A DNA stretch of 64,000 bases from Melieria omissa (taxonomy: Eukaryota; Arthropoda; Insecta; Diptera; Ulidiidae), in assembly GCA_963971225.1 (NCBI GenBank), contig OZ020267.1, positions 53,585,590 to 53,649,589 of the forward strand, in the 5' to 3' direction. The translations under genes and the position numbers were made by a program. Below the pieces are notes generated by a model. It saw nothing but the letters and a program-made list of their open reading frames with translations, was not told where the DNA came from and searched no databases. This document shows, in pieces, positions 37,201 through 43,700 of this stretch; positions within the stretch are counted from its first letter, which is position 1, and the number at the start of each line of letters is the position of its first letter.

Positions 37201-38279
37201 GTTCTCCTCTGAAAGCCAGTACTGGCCCAGGTAGAGCCTCTTACTGCGGCATACAGCATCGCAATGCACATTAATCAATTGGAATTTTTCTGCAGATCTA
37301 CAAATTTCTTATAATTGAAGCAAAAATTAACCCTGTTTTAATTGATTTGTTTCCAACTTTCTTACAAACATAAATTCAAAATATTTTCCACCAGAAAAGG
37401 GAATTCCCTCAGACTTGCTTCAAAACCATAATCGATTTTTCGATAGCTAATTCTGCTTTATTGTTGTTGTTGTTGCTTTATCCGAATTTACCGCTAAAAT
37501 GCCAAATCAGCCACATTTTAGCTAAATAGATTTTTAGAAAAACAACAGATTGCGTTAAGTGGTGATTTCACAATGGTTTCTACTTTTCTACTAAATGTGT
37601 TTCCCAATAAAAAAGCAAATATAATAAAAAATTTACCATATTTTGAAAAATTGCAAACACCCATTTTTATGAATTTGCATATATGTATTATAAATGTTGT
37701 TGTAATAGCTGTTTATGTTTTTAGTTGGAAAATCCAATGACGATCACATTAAAATCTACGATGATATGCCGAACTCCGCTGTTGAATTGCAAGTCAAGGA
37801 TAAGGTGAGTCGTTGAGTGACTTGGTTTGATAAACTTTTTTGAACGCAAATTTTCAACTGCTGTTGCACCAACTAACAATTTTTTTTTTAATGATGAAAT
37901 TGCTGCAGTTTTTGCGTAAGCTGAATCGACAGGAACGCGTCGTGGAAGAAGTGAAATTGGTACTGAAACCTCGGTTCAATAAGAAGCAAATCACCAAGGA
38001 CGACTACAAGGAGATCATGCGCCGCGCTGTGCCAAAGGTACATGTCCTTCCCACAGTCCTGACACCCATAACTATTGTTCAGTCTAATGTTGAATGTCGC
38101 ATTCATTTCGCTGATAGATCTGCCACAGTCGATCCGGTGAGATAAATCCACACAAAATCAAGAATCTAATTGAGGCGTACGTGAAGAAATTCCGTGCAAA
38201 ACACAAGAAGCTGAACATCATCAACACGGGACAGGTGAGCAGTGCAGTCAAGTGTGCCGCCTACTTGAAGAAGCTGTAG
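6800..38279 (+). CDS. PHRF1: PHD and RING finger domain-containing protein 1 (PHRF1) orthologue
   Basis: Large nuclear PHRF1-family protein, corresponding to Drosophila CG2926. Vertebrate PHRF1 is a RING E3 ligase/chromatin reader that also binds the RNA polymerase II CTD through its C-terminal region. Six coding exons: 6800-7282, 19343-21877, 22487-26174, 37725-37804, 37909-38037, 38118-38279. All junctions have GT/AG ends and joining phases agree, giving about 2,358 codons. Order of parts: acidic/Ser-rich N-terminus; C3HC4 RING about residues 217-260; PHD finger about 302-346; Arg-rich and Thr-rich spacer; Gly/Asn/Gln-rich low-complexity region; acidic region; RS repeats; a short conserved C-terminal module (ITKDDYKEIMRRAVPK, then ICHSRSGEINP) typical of PHRF1 C-termini. 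Introns 1 and 3 are about 12.1 and 11.6 kb and full of transposons. The final exon could alternatively splice at CAG|GTGAGC (38235), but reading through gives a stop 14 codons later. Confidence 0.93.
7563..7745. repeat. Tandem duplication of about 95 bp
   Basis: Two diverged copies lie side by side. Each contains TAATTAAAAGTA, then ACATTTA, then TGGCCTCGAC, then CGACATTTTACT, followed by AGTTGCT(A/G)AG. The copies start near 7563 and 7657. It is non-coding, within PHRF1 intron 1. Confidence 0.7.
8087..8534. mobile_element. P-superfamily-like MITE with 8-bp target duplication
   Basis: The 448-bp element has inverted termini starting CATAGTGAAAT; the first 26 bases of the two ends agree at all but two positions. 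It is flanked by an exact 8-bp direct duplication GTTCTGAT (8079-8086 and 8535-8542). Terminal-repeat similarity continues imperfectly inward: both ends carry CGTACACTT about 45 bases in. The terminus resembles the Drosophila P-element end (CATGATGAAATAACA, from memory), and P elements also make 8-bp duplications. No transposase-coding capacity remains. Confidence 0.7.
9456..10230 (+). mobile_element. Tc1-like transposon relic
   Basis: The ends are inverted: left CAG...TGCGG then AAAATAATAGCAGTG; right CACTGCTATTATTTT then GACGCAGCTG. Between them are decayed Tc1 transposase pieces on the plus strand. An N-terminal helix-turn-helix part lies at about 9770-9930 (KKLHSQGRTYKEI, then RGRKPAMSHRSLK). 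A catalytic-domain piece lies at about 10060-10170 (GTRQSERRG, EFDPRHTIK). It is internally deleted and stop-ridden. A 137-bp TTAA MITE is inserted at 9585-9721. Confidence 0.7.
9585..9721. mobile_element. TTAA MITE, copy 1 of a 137-bp pair
   Basis: The element is bounded by TTAA on both sides and has inverted termini TTAACCCATTAGAGCATA. A second copy of the same length lies inverted at 13041-13177; the two differ by only a few bases. TTAA target sites and CCC/GGG termini are the piggyBac hallmark. It sits inside the Tc1-like relic 9456-10230. Confidence 0.8.
10279..10561 (-). mobile_element. 5'-truncated LINE fragment with 16-bp target duplication
   Basis: On the minus strand this encodes the end of a non-LTR retrotransposon polyprotein, with the post-RNase-H zinc motif CRLCGTAEETPEHVILHC and a stop after SVGLGDVL. 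A short 3' UTR and a (TCTA)n tail follow. It is flanked by an exact direct duplication GAGATGTACGAATAGA (10263-10278 and 10562-10577), the signature of target-primed reverse transcription. Related tails occur at about 33580, 33700 and 37100. The architecture suggests the I/LOA group, but the clade is not certain. Confidence 0.8.
11199..11535 (-). repeat. LTR (3' LTR in element orientation)
   Basis: This 337-bp direct repeat matches 12568-12904 with no difference found by eye. It carries AGTTAAATAAA at 11199, 11226 and 11289 (plus-strand reading), i.e. three copies of the LTR end. The embedded tRNA-Lys-matching segment is at 11272-11289. A 24-bp inverted repeat (about 11249-11272 versus 11370-11394) could form a strong hairpin. 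Confidence 0.85.
11536..11892 (-). pseudogene. Envelope-like gene remnant of an endogenous errantivirus-type element
   Basis: An open frame of about 120 codons on the minus strand runs up to the polypurine tract just before the 3' LTR, the place env occupies in errantiviruses. Its composition and motif layout (alternating hydrophobic strands, Cys residues, a C-K-N-S-Y-E-P patch) resemble a middle part of insect errantivirus envelope proteins. There is no signal peptide, fusion domain or membrane anchor, so it is a non-functional fragment. The assignment rests on position and resemblance only. Confidence 0.4.
12028..12500. repeat. Tandem duplications inside the LTR element
   Basis: Two sets are visible. 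A segment starting CCTTTTAAAAGG and ending GGATGTT occurs at about 12030 and 12134. A unit of about 150 bp with TATGCGAAACTGCACTTTAT, ACTATGTGAAAGTTTCTTTT and CACTTGTATGTGTTTTTCCA occurs at about 12200-12350 and 12350-12497. Such internal arrays are common in leader or untranslated regions of LTR elements. Confidence 0.7.
12568..12904 (-). repeat. LTR (5' LTR in element orientation)
   Basis: Partner of 11199-11535. The current LTR edge at 12568 is followed (minus reading) by only about ten bases matching the tRNA-Lys 3' end (TTGGGCGCCA read on plus) before the sequence diverges. The full 18-nt match GCCCCACGTTGGGCGCCA lies inside the LTR at 12641-12658. Confidence 0.85.
13041..13177. mobile_element. 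TTAA MITE, copy 2 of a 137-bp pair
   Basis: Same family as 9585-9721 in opposite orientation, TTAA-bounded, with termini TTAACCCATTAGAGCATA. Both copies are exactly 137 bp including the TTAA sites. Confidence 0.8.
13931..14672 (-). mobile_element. Internally deleted mariner element
   Basis: The 742-bp element has 27-bp inverted repeats beginning CCAGGTATGCGCCTATGAAA, identical at both ends, with TA duplications at 13929-13930 and 14673-14674. On the minus strand a 196-codon frame (14593-14003) encodes the C-terminal half of a mariner transposase: KPGETVDGERYQQQ, then FLDDNAPPH, then YSSDLAPSDYHMF. The second and third catalytic Asp are separated by 34 residues (D34D). The N-terminal DNA-binding domain and first catalytic Asp are missing, so it cannot be active, but perfect termini suggest it could be mobilised in trans or moved recently. 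Confidence 0.88.
14679..16056 (-). mobile_element. Tc1-like transposon relic
   Basis: The ends are inverted: CAGCTGCGGTCAAAATAATA on the left, TATTATTTTGACCGCAACTG on the right. Minus-strand decayed transposase lies at about 15550-15770: a FQQD-like catalytic Asp region, then WPAQS-like and IEILWCDVKRAVAHHNLT with frameshifts. It begins 6 bp from the mariner 13931-14672 and is interrupted by the TTAA element 15042-15540. Its termini closely resemble those of 9456-10230, so both are members of one family. Confidence 0.7.
15042..15540. mobile_element. TTAA-flanked MITE nested in a Tc1 relic
   Basis: The 499-bp element is bounded by TTAA with inverted termini TTAACCCATTGCTGCC. Just inside each end are short palindromes: GGGTAAAATTTTACCC near 15061 and GGGTACAAAGTACCC near 15393. 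It interrupts the Tc1-like relic 14679-16056. Confidence 0.75.
16668..17377 (+). mobile_element. Internally deleted mariner element, second lineage
   Basis: The 710-bp element has inverted termini beginning TCAGGTGTACAACTTTGCTT and TA duplications at 16666-16667 and 17378-17379. The plus-strand frame keeps an N-terminal helix-turn-helix piece (LSERTCREWFQRFK) fused directly to the catalytic C-terminus (ILQHDNARPHVAKV, YSPDVAPSDFHLF; D34D spacing). The middle, with the first catalytic Asp, is deleted. The termini differ from those of 13931-14672, so it is a separate mariner lineage. Confidence 0.88.
17484..17550. mobile_element. Tiny hAT-like MITE remnant
   Basis: This 67-bp element has inverted ends CAGTGACGC ... 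GCGTCACTG and an internal GAACCCCCAAACCCCC stretch like that of the MITE at 4078-4233. The 8 flanking bases on each side match at only 5 of 8 positions, so the target duplication has decayed. Confidence 0.5.
18165..18330 (-). mobile_element. LINE reverse-transcriptase C-terminal fragment
   Basis: The minus-strand reading gives RRGRPCLRWKDQVEDALLFL followed by GVANW and an in-frame stop. This is the conserved G-R-P-x-x-R-W-x-D-x-V tail found after reverse transcriptase in RTE/CR1-like non-LTR elements. It is a short dead fragment inside PHRF1 intron 1. Confidence 0.6.
18880..19180 (+). mobile_element. 3' end of a LINE (post-RNase-H zinc motif)
   Basis: The plus-strand reading gives NECRKCRENCAKETLEHIL followed by CSCP, then a stop. 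It is the CxxC...H...C zinc motif near the C-terminus of non-LTR elements with RNase H. The following GTATCGTTAGGGACCC and GTGGCCAACTTGGCCAGCC stretch looks like the element's 3' UTR. It lies just upstream of the PHRF1 exon 2 acceptor. Confidence 0.6.
19343..21877 (+). CDS. PHRF1: PHRF1 coding exon 2 (RING and PHD fingers)
   Basis: 845 codons, phase 0 at both ends. It begins ITHRVKSNTAKPS, then the RING (CPICLLTFRQ ... CNHIFCANC ... CPIDR) and the PHD finger (CEICNSSDREDIMLLCDSC ... GYHMDCLSPPL ... WYCDNC). All zinc ligands are present. Downstream come a Thr-rich/Arg-rich basic stretch and long Gly, Asn and Gln runs plus Pro-rich PPPMT/GLPPP motifs. Donor AAG|GTATGA at 21878. Confidence 0.93.
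22487..26174 (+). CDS. PHRF1: PHRF1 coding exon 3 (acidic and RS-rich)
   Basis: 1,229 codons plus one base. The acceptor is TTCTCAG at 22486. The exon begins EDDENEDLVQLDDDD. An acidic Ser/Glu-rich part is followed by an RS domain (repeated SRSRSRS, about 23440-23580), SP-rich repeats (SPRR, SPKR), Lys-rich KKKKTKDHKKKKSKK, and several TPPE/SPSPSP motifs that could be CDK or CTD-kinase substrates. It ends KKSKIK + G|GTGGGT at 26175. Unspliced read-through would add about 77 non-conserved codons. Confidence 0.9.
27385..27560 (+). repeat. tRNA-derived SINE fragment or tRNA pseudogene
   Basis: A good anticodon arm (CTGGC, 7-nt loop TTTTTAT, GCCAG at 27407-27423) and a perfect T arm (CTAGG, loop TTTGAAT, CCTAG at 27429-27445) stand one after the other with a 5-nt variable region. 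The anticodon would read TTT. The D arm and the acceptor stem do not fold properly, so it is not a working tRNA. The B-box-like GGTTTGAATCC followed by an unrelated tail suggests a tRNA-derived SINE. Confidence 0.5.
28120..29290. repeat. Dispersed degenerate direct repeats with an inserted TTAA element
   Basis: A unit containing AGGCCCATTAATTCATGTTTT and AACCCATCGCTGACCCCGTC appears at about 28125-28190 and 28220-28310, with more diverged copies at about 29090-29150 and 29240-29290. The 729-bp TTAA element 28325-29053 separates the two halves, so it probably inserted into an older repeat array. Confidence 0.5.
28325..29053. mobile_element. TTAA-flanked 729-bp transposon (member C of a three-copy family)
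   Basis: Bounded by TTAA, with inverted termini TTAAGGGGCTTTCTCG on the left and CGGGAAAGCCCCCTTAA on the right. Internally it has CGAGAAAAACGC, also present (in one orientation or the other) in the two elements at 53656-55111. No transposase frame is visible. Confidence 0.7.
29459..30130. mobile_element. Possible transposon rich in GAATA/CGAGTA motifs
   Basis: The segment starts GTCCTGCACGAGTATG and ends TATTCATGCAGGAC, an imperfect inverted pair. Inside, TCGAATA, GAATACGAG and CGAGTAC recur more than a dozen times on both strands, like transposase-binding subterminal repeats. A target duplication could not be fixed with confidence. Confidence 0.4.
30150..30210. repeat. TA-rich microsatellite, left half
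   Basis: Tandem units of TATTATTATATATA. Similar sequence resumes at 31730-31760 on the far side of the Tc1-like element, so that element inserted into the microsatellite. Confidence 0.7.
30211..31729 (-). mobile_element. Tc1-like transposon (copy 1) carrying a nested element
   Basis: Inverted termini CAAGCCCTAACCACTATTAA flanked by TA. Minus strand near 31400-31510 encodes the typical end of a Tc1 transposase (ITPEECQKLISSIQ, then ALIAAKGDITRY and stop), after an earlier in-frame stop. Copy 2 of the same family is at 34873-35464. A second transposon is inserted at 30316-31223. Confidence 0.78.
30316..31223. mobile_element. Nested non-autonomous TA-type DNA transposon
   Basis: The 908-bp element has 26-bp inverted termini beginning GGGGAATTCTTTGTAAGGTG and TA on each side (30314-30315, 31224-31225). 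The undisrupted site GTATTTATACTCTTTT is preserved in Tc1 copy 2 at about 34969, proving the exact insertion point and a TA duplication. Related subterminal repeats (TAAAGTGCCACC near 30663 and GGTGGCACTTTA near 31004) face each other. It has no coding capacity. Confidence 0.82.
32005..32638 (+). mobile_element. Decayed mariner element, third lineage
   Basis: Inverted termini ACACATCGGCTGATAAGTCC, 634 bp, flanked by TA (32003-32004, 32639-32640). The plus-strand remnant PPYSPDLAPSD at about 32352-32390, then a frameshifted tail ending near EGNHVDE, identifies a mariner transposase C-terminus. Most of the gene is deleted. Confidence 0.75.
33275..33365. mobile_element. Very short TTAA MITE
   Basis: 91 bp bounded by TTAA with inverted termini TTAACCCTTTC ... 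GAAAGGGTTAA. Confidence 0.6.
33580..33765 (-). mobile_element. Two LINE 3'-end fragments in tandem
   Basis: Two successive copies of the LINE tail seen at 10279-10561, each containing CACTGAGACCA and TGATCTATTGT(A/G)CCCC, beginning at about 33597 and 33718. The first is preceded by a GATAGA tail remnant (33571-33580). They are severely 5'-truncated and non-coding. Confidence 0.6.
33821..34355. mobile_element. TTAA-flanked MITE with palindromic boxes (copy 1)
   Basis: It begins TTAATCTATTACTGCCAGC and ends GGCTGGAATGGGTTAA. Near 33946-33995 two palindromic GGGTGAAATTTCACC boxes occur, and GGGGTGAAACTTTACCCC lies near 34318. From about 34030 onward it is highly similar to 63550-63871. Confidence 0.65.
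34430..34640 (-). mobile_element. LINE RNase H domain fragment
   Basis: The minus-strand reading contains ILWVPGHRVID followed after one stop by NEEADGLAKT, the W-V-P-G-H ... N-E-x-A-D-x-L-A core of a non-LTR retrotransposon RNase H. It likely belongs to the same family as 10279-10561 and 37100-37270. Confidence 0.65.
34873..35464 (-). mobile_element. Tc1-like transposon (copy 2), internally deleted
   Basis: Same termini as 30211-31729, flanked by TA at 34871-34872 and 35465-35466. It retains the transposase C-terminal segment on the minus strand and preserves the empty site for the element nested in copy 1. It abuts the next transposon at its right end. Confidence 0.75.
35467..36063 (-). 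mobile_element. Deleted IS630/Tc1/mariner-superfamily element with N-terminal transposase frame
   Basis: Inverted termini TAGGGTGTTTTTTTTTAGAG ... CCTCTAAAAAAAACACCCTA. The minus-strand frame from about 35952 starts MNRLTKEQRLQIVQIYFENN, a helix-turn-helix start common in insect transposases of this superfamily, then loses the catalytic core and joins a C-terminal scrap. It begins in the TA duplication of the Tc1 copy 2 at its left. Confidence 0.7.
37090..37270 (-). mobile_element. 5'-truncated LINE fragment
   Basis: The minus-strand reading HCDAVCRSKRLYLGQYWL, then EENIKHL, matches the end of the 10279-10561 frame, with the same 3' UTR and a GATAGA tail at the left. Confidence 0.7.
37725..38279 (+). 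CDS. PHRF1: PHRF1 coding exons 4-6 (conserved C-terminal module)
   Basis: Exons 37725-37804, 37909-38037 and 38118-38279, separated by introns of 104 and 80 bp. They encode VGKSNDDHIKIYDDMPNS, then FLRKLNRQERVVEEVKLVLK with KKQITKDDYKEIMRRAVPK, then ICHSRSGEINPHKIKNLIEA and a Lys-rich end with a TAG stop. This is the best conserved part of PHRF1 outside the fingers and proves that the distant 5' exons belong to one gene. Confidence 0.9.
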
Positions 38280-39900
38280 AAGGCTGCAACGATGCGGCGT
38301 ATACGTGCTACGATTGGCATGAGGACATTGCTGCATGGCATGGGGTACGTACCACATACACGTAGACGGCCGCCTGCATTGGTGTTGACTAATTTCAGTT
38401 TTGCGTTCGTCCTTTGCAGATTTCCACTGGAGGAAAAGCTCGTGCCGGGTAGAGCGTGTATCGATTGAAGTGTTGTTTTCTATTCTAACTTGCAGAAAAT
38501 TATAAAATATACACAGTTTGATTATACGTACGAGAACATTATGTAATGGATTACGGTCGCAGAGAGAACTACAAGTAGTCTAAATTAGTCGTAAGATTTT
38601 AACTGGCAGGCAGCGTTTAGTTTGGCAAACGAAAGGTTCAACACCGGAAACCTTGCTCATTGTTTATTAGTTGCCAGCAGCGCTTGAACCTGTGTATGCT
38701 TTTTATTTATTTGCAAATATGCCACTTTGTTTGACATTTACCGAATAAACTTTACATTAACTTAATTATTTAAAATACATAGAAATAGCAATACAACATT
38801 GTATCCCTTTAAGGATAAAACCGCAAAGCACGTACGTGTTTTACATGTCTGTAGACTTGATTTTATGATTTCGTTACCCTGCGTTTGCCTCATGCTAAGT
38901 TTGAGTTGTCTCTCTGAATTATTGGCGCAGTCAGTGTTGCCGCTTGCGTTTAGTCTTAAGACATTACATTTGTATTTCATGCTGTAAACGATTCCTTATG
39001 CTAGCCAAACTAGAAAAATAATATGAAAATTCTGTATGCACTCTTTGGCAATTTGAAAAAGTTCATGATTTTCTTTGTTGTAATACGCTGACGACTTATA
39101 TGGCTTGCAGAGCGTTATAGAGCGTGTTCAGATATTCAGTTGATTATCGTTTAATGCAGCAGCACTTGCTGCCAGCATGAGAGCACGGCGCTAAAATTGT
39201 AAGAGAAAATTGTGTAGATACACCCAATTATTTACCAGATTTAAATAAAGTGAACAAGGAAATTTCAATGGTTTTCGTTTGTAAAAAGAAGATTGTATAT
39301 CTTTGTGTTTACAAAGTTGGTGCAGCAATTTGGGAAGGGAAGGGATTTATGTAGAAATCTAAGCAAGTATCTGTATTTGTGAAAGCTCAGTGAACCCACG
39401 TGTGATTTAATTTGCGAACAAATTTTCAAAAAGTTGGCAATGCGTGCATGCCAGGGAGATGCGTTAATTAGATTTGAAGCCAGCAAGTCACTCAATGCTA
39501 GAAAAGAAGCCACACAAATATAAAAGAAACGGTTTAATCAGACATGCAAGAGCTCTACGCGGCCACAGACATTTAAGTAATTTCAGTGGCTTAATTAGTT
39601 TCAACAGACTAGATTACCATATTAAATTCCACGAGAACAGTGTTCACTTAGCCCTAAAAATGGGCGTTCCCTACCTACAACTACTTTCATCTATAAACTA
39701 AAAACCTTGCAACCCACAAAGCATAGTCGTTGTAAGCTCGCCTTCCAGTGTAGCGCACGCACTACGCAGCAAAAACCCCACACAAGCTGAGCATTTTCTG
39801 CATGCAATCGAAATTTAAACTTGCTAACGTCGAGTCGCACATTTGCCGCTGTTGGCAATAATTTCAAAAGAAGCAAATAATTAACCAGCCACCAATCGCA
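38280..39900 (+). other. PHRF1 3' UTR and intergenic region before rtp
   Basis: A polyadenylation signal AATAAA lies at 38744-38749. A pair of good splice-like sites (GG|GTACGT near 38344 and TTTGCAG at 38420) hints at possible alternative 3' splicing. Beyond that, AT-rich sequence with no recognised element. Confidence 0.45.
38744..38749 (+). terminator. Candidate PHRF1 polyadenylation signal
   Basis: AATAAA about 465 nt after the PHRF1 stop codon, in a T-rich context. Confidence 0.4.
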
Positions 39901-40569
39901 ATGGACGATTACGAGGAGCAAAGTGAGCATAGACGACCTTTAGCGCTTCGTCATTGGAATTTTCAATTTTTCACATCAGGTGTGGTGGGTGACGTGGGAC
40001 GTGGCGCTGGTGGTTTGCTGGGACGTCCCGAAAACGCATCGTCGCTGGGCGCTGTTAAGGTGGGCGGCTGGCGCTATGAAGACTCGACACGCTACATCGG
40101 CGAATGGGATCAGCGCGGCCAGAAGCACGGTTTGGGTCATTTGCAATTTGCCGATGGCACGCGCTACGATGGCCAATTCTACGAGGGCATGAGCCATGGC
40201 TTGGGCTGCCTGTGGTTCTCCGATGGCGCCAAGTACGTTTGTTTGTTTCTCAATTAGCAGTTGGAGCACTTGATTGTTTGCTAATTAACAAATTGTATCA
40301 GGTACGAAGGTGAATTCATGCAGGGCTGGTTTCATGGACACGGCATATTTTGGCGCTCCGACGGCATGAAATTCGAAGGCGAGTTTCGCGGTGGCAAAAT
40401 CTGGGGTCACGGTCTGCTTACATTCCAAGACTTTACGCATGGCTTTCCGCGCAACGAAGGCTACTTTCAAGACTGTCGCTTGGTGCGAAAGCGTCGCTGT
40501 CCGGAGGTGGTGCAGCGCGCACAGAAATGTGCGCTCATGGCGCGCTCTCAGTGCGACCATCCGTACTAA
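39901..40569 (+). CDS. rtp: Retinophilin / MORN4-like protein
   Basis: MORN-repeat adaptor orthologous to vertebrate MORN4 and Drosophila retinophilin (rtp, also studied as undertaker). The fly protein binds the NINAC myosin III in photoreceptors and has a reported role in phagocytosis. Exons 39901-40232 and 40302-40569 join at AA|G to give 199 aa. Four MORN units are visible: YIGEWDQRGQKHGLGHLQF, YDGQFYEGMSHGLGCLWF, YEGEFMQGWFHGHGIFW and FEGEFRGGKIWGHGLLTF, followed by the MORN4 tail (HGFPRNEGYFQDCRL, VVQRAQK). A further 57-nt in-frame intron is likely at 39923-39979 (CAAA|GTGAGC ... CACATCAG), which would shorten the N-terminus by 19 residues. It is convergent with MMS19; AATAAA at 40587-40592. 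Confidence 0.92.
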
Positions 40570-40586
40570 CGGCAAATTGCGGTGAA

Positions 40587-40592
40587 AATAAA
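40587..40592 (+). terminator. rtp polyadenylation signal
   Basis: AATAAA 18 nt after the rtp stop codon. The resulting very short 3' UTR fits the tight 214-bp gap to the convergent MMS19 stop. Confidence 0.55.
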
Positions 40593-40783
40593 CAATGACA
40601 ACTTCCATACGAAATCGAACTGATATTTGTTCTATTCTATTTCTCTGTTCAACTATTTGTGTAAAATTTGTTAACAATTTTAGGTAGTTCGTGGTTTAAA
40701 AAAACGCACACATGTATGACGTGCGCGCAGTATTCAAATGGACACGAAAGCTCTCCCGTCATCTTTTCGCAAACGAAATGCAT

Positions 40784-43700
40784 TTACGACTCCTCCGAGT
40801 TGGGTGCGCCAATCAGATACCAAGCGTTCCGTGCTCGGACCGCTGCATTGCGCACCAGGCGTTTGGGATCGTCGAGCGCCGCGGCCAGATCCAACACAAC
40901 GTCTGTCTTGGACGGCAGTAGCACAAACGTGGGATATTGGGTGATGTCGTGCAGCAAGTTGAGAGCGTGGATGCGCACTTTCTGTTAATAAATAAATAGC
41001 ACAACGCAGTGATTAGATTTTTCCGAGGAGCGGCTATGGGAACAAAGTTTGATGACTGACAAAAATTACCATCGAGTTTCCACATGTGGCTAGCTGCAGG
41101 CAGCTTGGAATAATGTGGTTCAAATGGCTGCGGAAGTACTCGTCCTGCTGATTGATGAACCGGTCGCAAATCTCCAGCGAGATGCACAGCGTGTGCGTAT
41201 GTGTGCTTTCCAAGCATTTGAAGAGTATAGGAGCAACCTGCCACAGAAAAAAAAACAAACAACAATGTTGATACAAAGGTTGAAGGCGAACGATCGATTC
41301 AGTGGTCACCTTTTCAATGTTCATTCGCAAGACGGCATGCGGTGTGGCTTTCAGCACATAGATAAATGCATTCAAGTGGTTCTCACAGTAGGTCTCCAGT
41401 TTATGGCCTAGTTTTCTCATAATTATGTGGAAGAATTTCTGCTGGAAGAGCAGCTTGACGACCGGCAAGTCCAGCTCGGGTAACGCCACCGATAGGATAT
41501 CAAATGCCAGTACGGCCACAGTCGACAGCGACGGATGATCCAGCAGTTCGGACAGCTAGACCAAAGGAGGCAAAAAGTAACATTAAGTTGATGACAATTT
41601 AAAGAAACACCCGCAACCCTGCGCACCGATTCAATGATATCGCCCGCTTCCTCGAAGCCGCCCACACACAGCCCCCTGCCCACCCAGGCCAGCACCTCGA
41701 CGGCGCGTTTGTTCTCCTTTGCAATTTCCGCCTTCATTTCGGCAATCAGCTTGGCCAAGATCTTTTTATTCGCTTCGCCATAGTCCGCCTTGTTGACCAG
41801 GCTGCAGAGCAAATGATGCGCCACCTGACGCAGCTGCTCGTTCTCACTACTCAGCGACAGGCTGGTCAAGTCGTTCAGCAGTCGTTCGAAGTGATCATCC
41901 AAGCTGATGTCGGCGTGCAGATAGCCCAGCAGTCCCTTGGCGACAAACAGGTCGGCTGCCTGCTGCAGCTGGAGCTGCGGTAGGTACTCGGACACGATCA
42001 TGAACTGTTCGGACACAGGCAGCTGCTGTATGATGCGACTCAGCGCCGCAGCAATCTGCTCCAGTGACTCAATAGTCAAGGACTGCTGCTTCAGTGCCAG
42101 CTGCACCAGCTTGTCGACGAGACAATTGTTTTGCTGCAGCTCGGCCACGAAGCGGCCATCCTCGTCTTTCAAAAGCTGGTTGAGAGCCTCCAATGCCAGC
42201 AGCCGTACATCGGTCGCTGTCTCCGGCTTGAAGATGAAGCCCCACACCAGATCAAGCACGCGCTGGGTGAACGCCATTTGCGGCACCAGCGGCAGCAGGT
42301 TCTTAAACACCTTTCGCTTCACAAAGTTCGGGTAGAGCGCAAAGTTGCGTATGAGCACATCTATGCAGTTGGACTGCAGCTCGACGGGATGCAATGCGCC
42401 GAGCAATTCCAGCAGCTGCGTGTACTCCTCCAAATCCAGCGATTCGTGTGTGATCAGCTGTACCAGTGCCTTGTAGACCAGCGCACGATTTACCTCGCCC
42501 AGCAACGGCACGCTTTCGTTTAGCACACTAAGCGCCGCACGCTTTGAATCCAGATTTTGCGTCTCAGCGTCGGCGTCCAGGTTGAGGCGCAGCGAAGCGA
42601 TGACATGCGTTTGCAGCTGACCGCATACGTCGGCGTCCAATTTTTCGAGAGCACTGCAGGCGCCAGCAATCTTGAAGACTTGCGCTACGATATTGTACAC
42701 TTGGACACACTGCTCGGCGTCGGCGTTCAGTTTCAACAGAAAAGTATTTAGGATTTTATTGCCAGCGAATTGGGCATCGCCCGCAACGCAAGCCAGCGCA
42801 ATGGCGGTAGAAGGGTTGAAGAGACGTTGGTTCACGTCGCTCAGGTGCGGCAGTACAATGCCCAATATCTGGGTCTGGTAGTTGTGGCTGATGTCGGTAG
42901 AGGGGGCAGCCTGCTGTAGTATGGCGGTCAGCGTCTTTAGGCCGGCCGATACTACGTCGGCATTGTCGGCACCCGGAAGAATTTCTTTTTTAAGACAGAT
43001 CCAGATCTGCTCGAAATGCGGCTCCAGCGACTTTGGAGAAAACTTAAGCGCTGATTGGTGCTAGAAGTGAAAGTTGTTGGAGCTAAATATAGATTTAATA
43101 GCAAAGACAAATCTCTGTTATATTATACCAACAAGTGCAGCGAGTCCAGCTTGGCCACCACCAAGTCACTTTCCAGTTTCTCCACTGCCAAGGCAACTGT
43201 CCACTCAACAAAGTCCGGCGAGGCTACCAAGCAGTTGGTTAGCTTGGCTGCCAAGTTATCGCGCGTTATGCTAGTGGGATCATTTTTGGATGGGTTAAAG
43301 TCAATGGGAAAGTAGCAGGCGAAAATCTCAAACATCTCTTCGCTTAGATGGAGCAACGGAAAGTGCGTGATTAGCTCGGGCATAAAGGAGAAAATGAAGT
43401 CCAAGTTTCGGGGATCGCGTTCGCCATCGAGGGAGTTGATCAGTCCGAAAATGAAGTCACCGCCCATGGCTTTAAGCTCTGAAATAGATTTAACGCAATT
43501 AAAGTGTCCATAAAGGATAGCTTGACATTCCGGCGCCGTCACCCACCTTCCACATAATTCTGTGAGAGGTACTTGAAAATTTTGAAGAGCTTCTCGCGGT
43601 CGCCACGCAACTGACTCTGGCAGGTGCTGTGTTGAAAGAAGCTGCGCAGCAACTTGGGCACGCTGTCGCGGGGCAGCCCCGTCATGGTCATCAGAGCGTC

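Larger units (their letters stand above)
26175..37724 (+). other. PHRF1 intron 3, 11.5 kb, transposon-rich
   Basis: Donor AAAG|GTGGGT, acceptor TTTTTAG at 37724. Mobile elements inside are listed individually. In 26408-27380, 27560-28120, 31730-32002, 32641-33274 and 36066-37090 I see only AT-rich sequence with scattered simple repeats (for example a TA run near 26780). Confidence 0.8.

Noticed and set aside
38235..38344. Alternative last-exon splicing of PHRF1 at CAG|GTGAGC with an acceptor at CTGTAG
   Set aside because: The implied intron of about 45 nt is shorter than fly introns normally are. Reading through gives a sensible short tail and stop.
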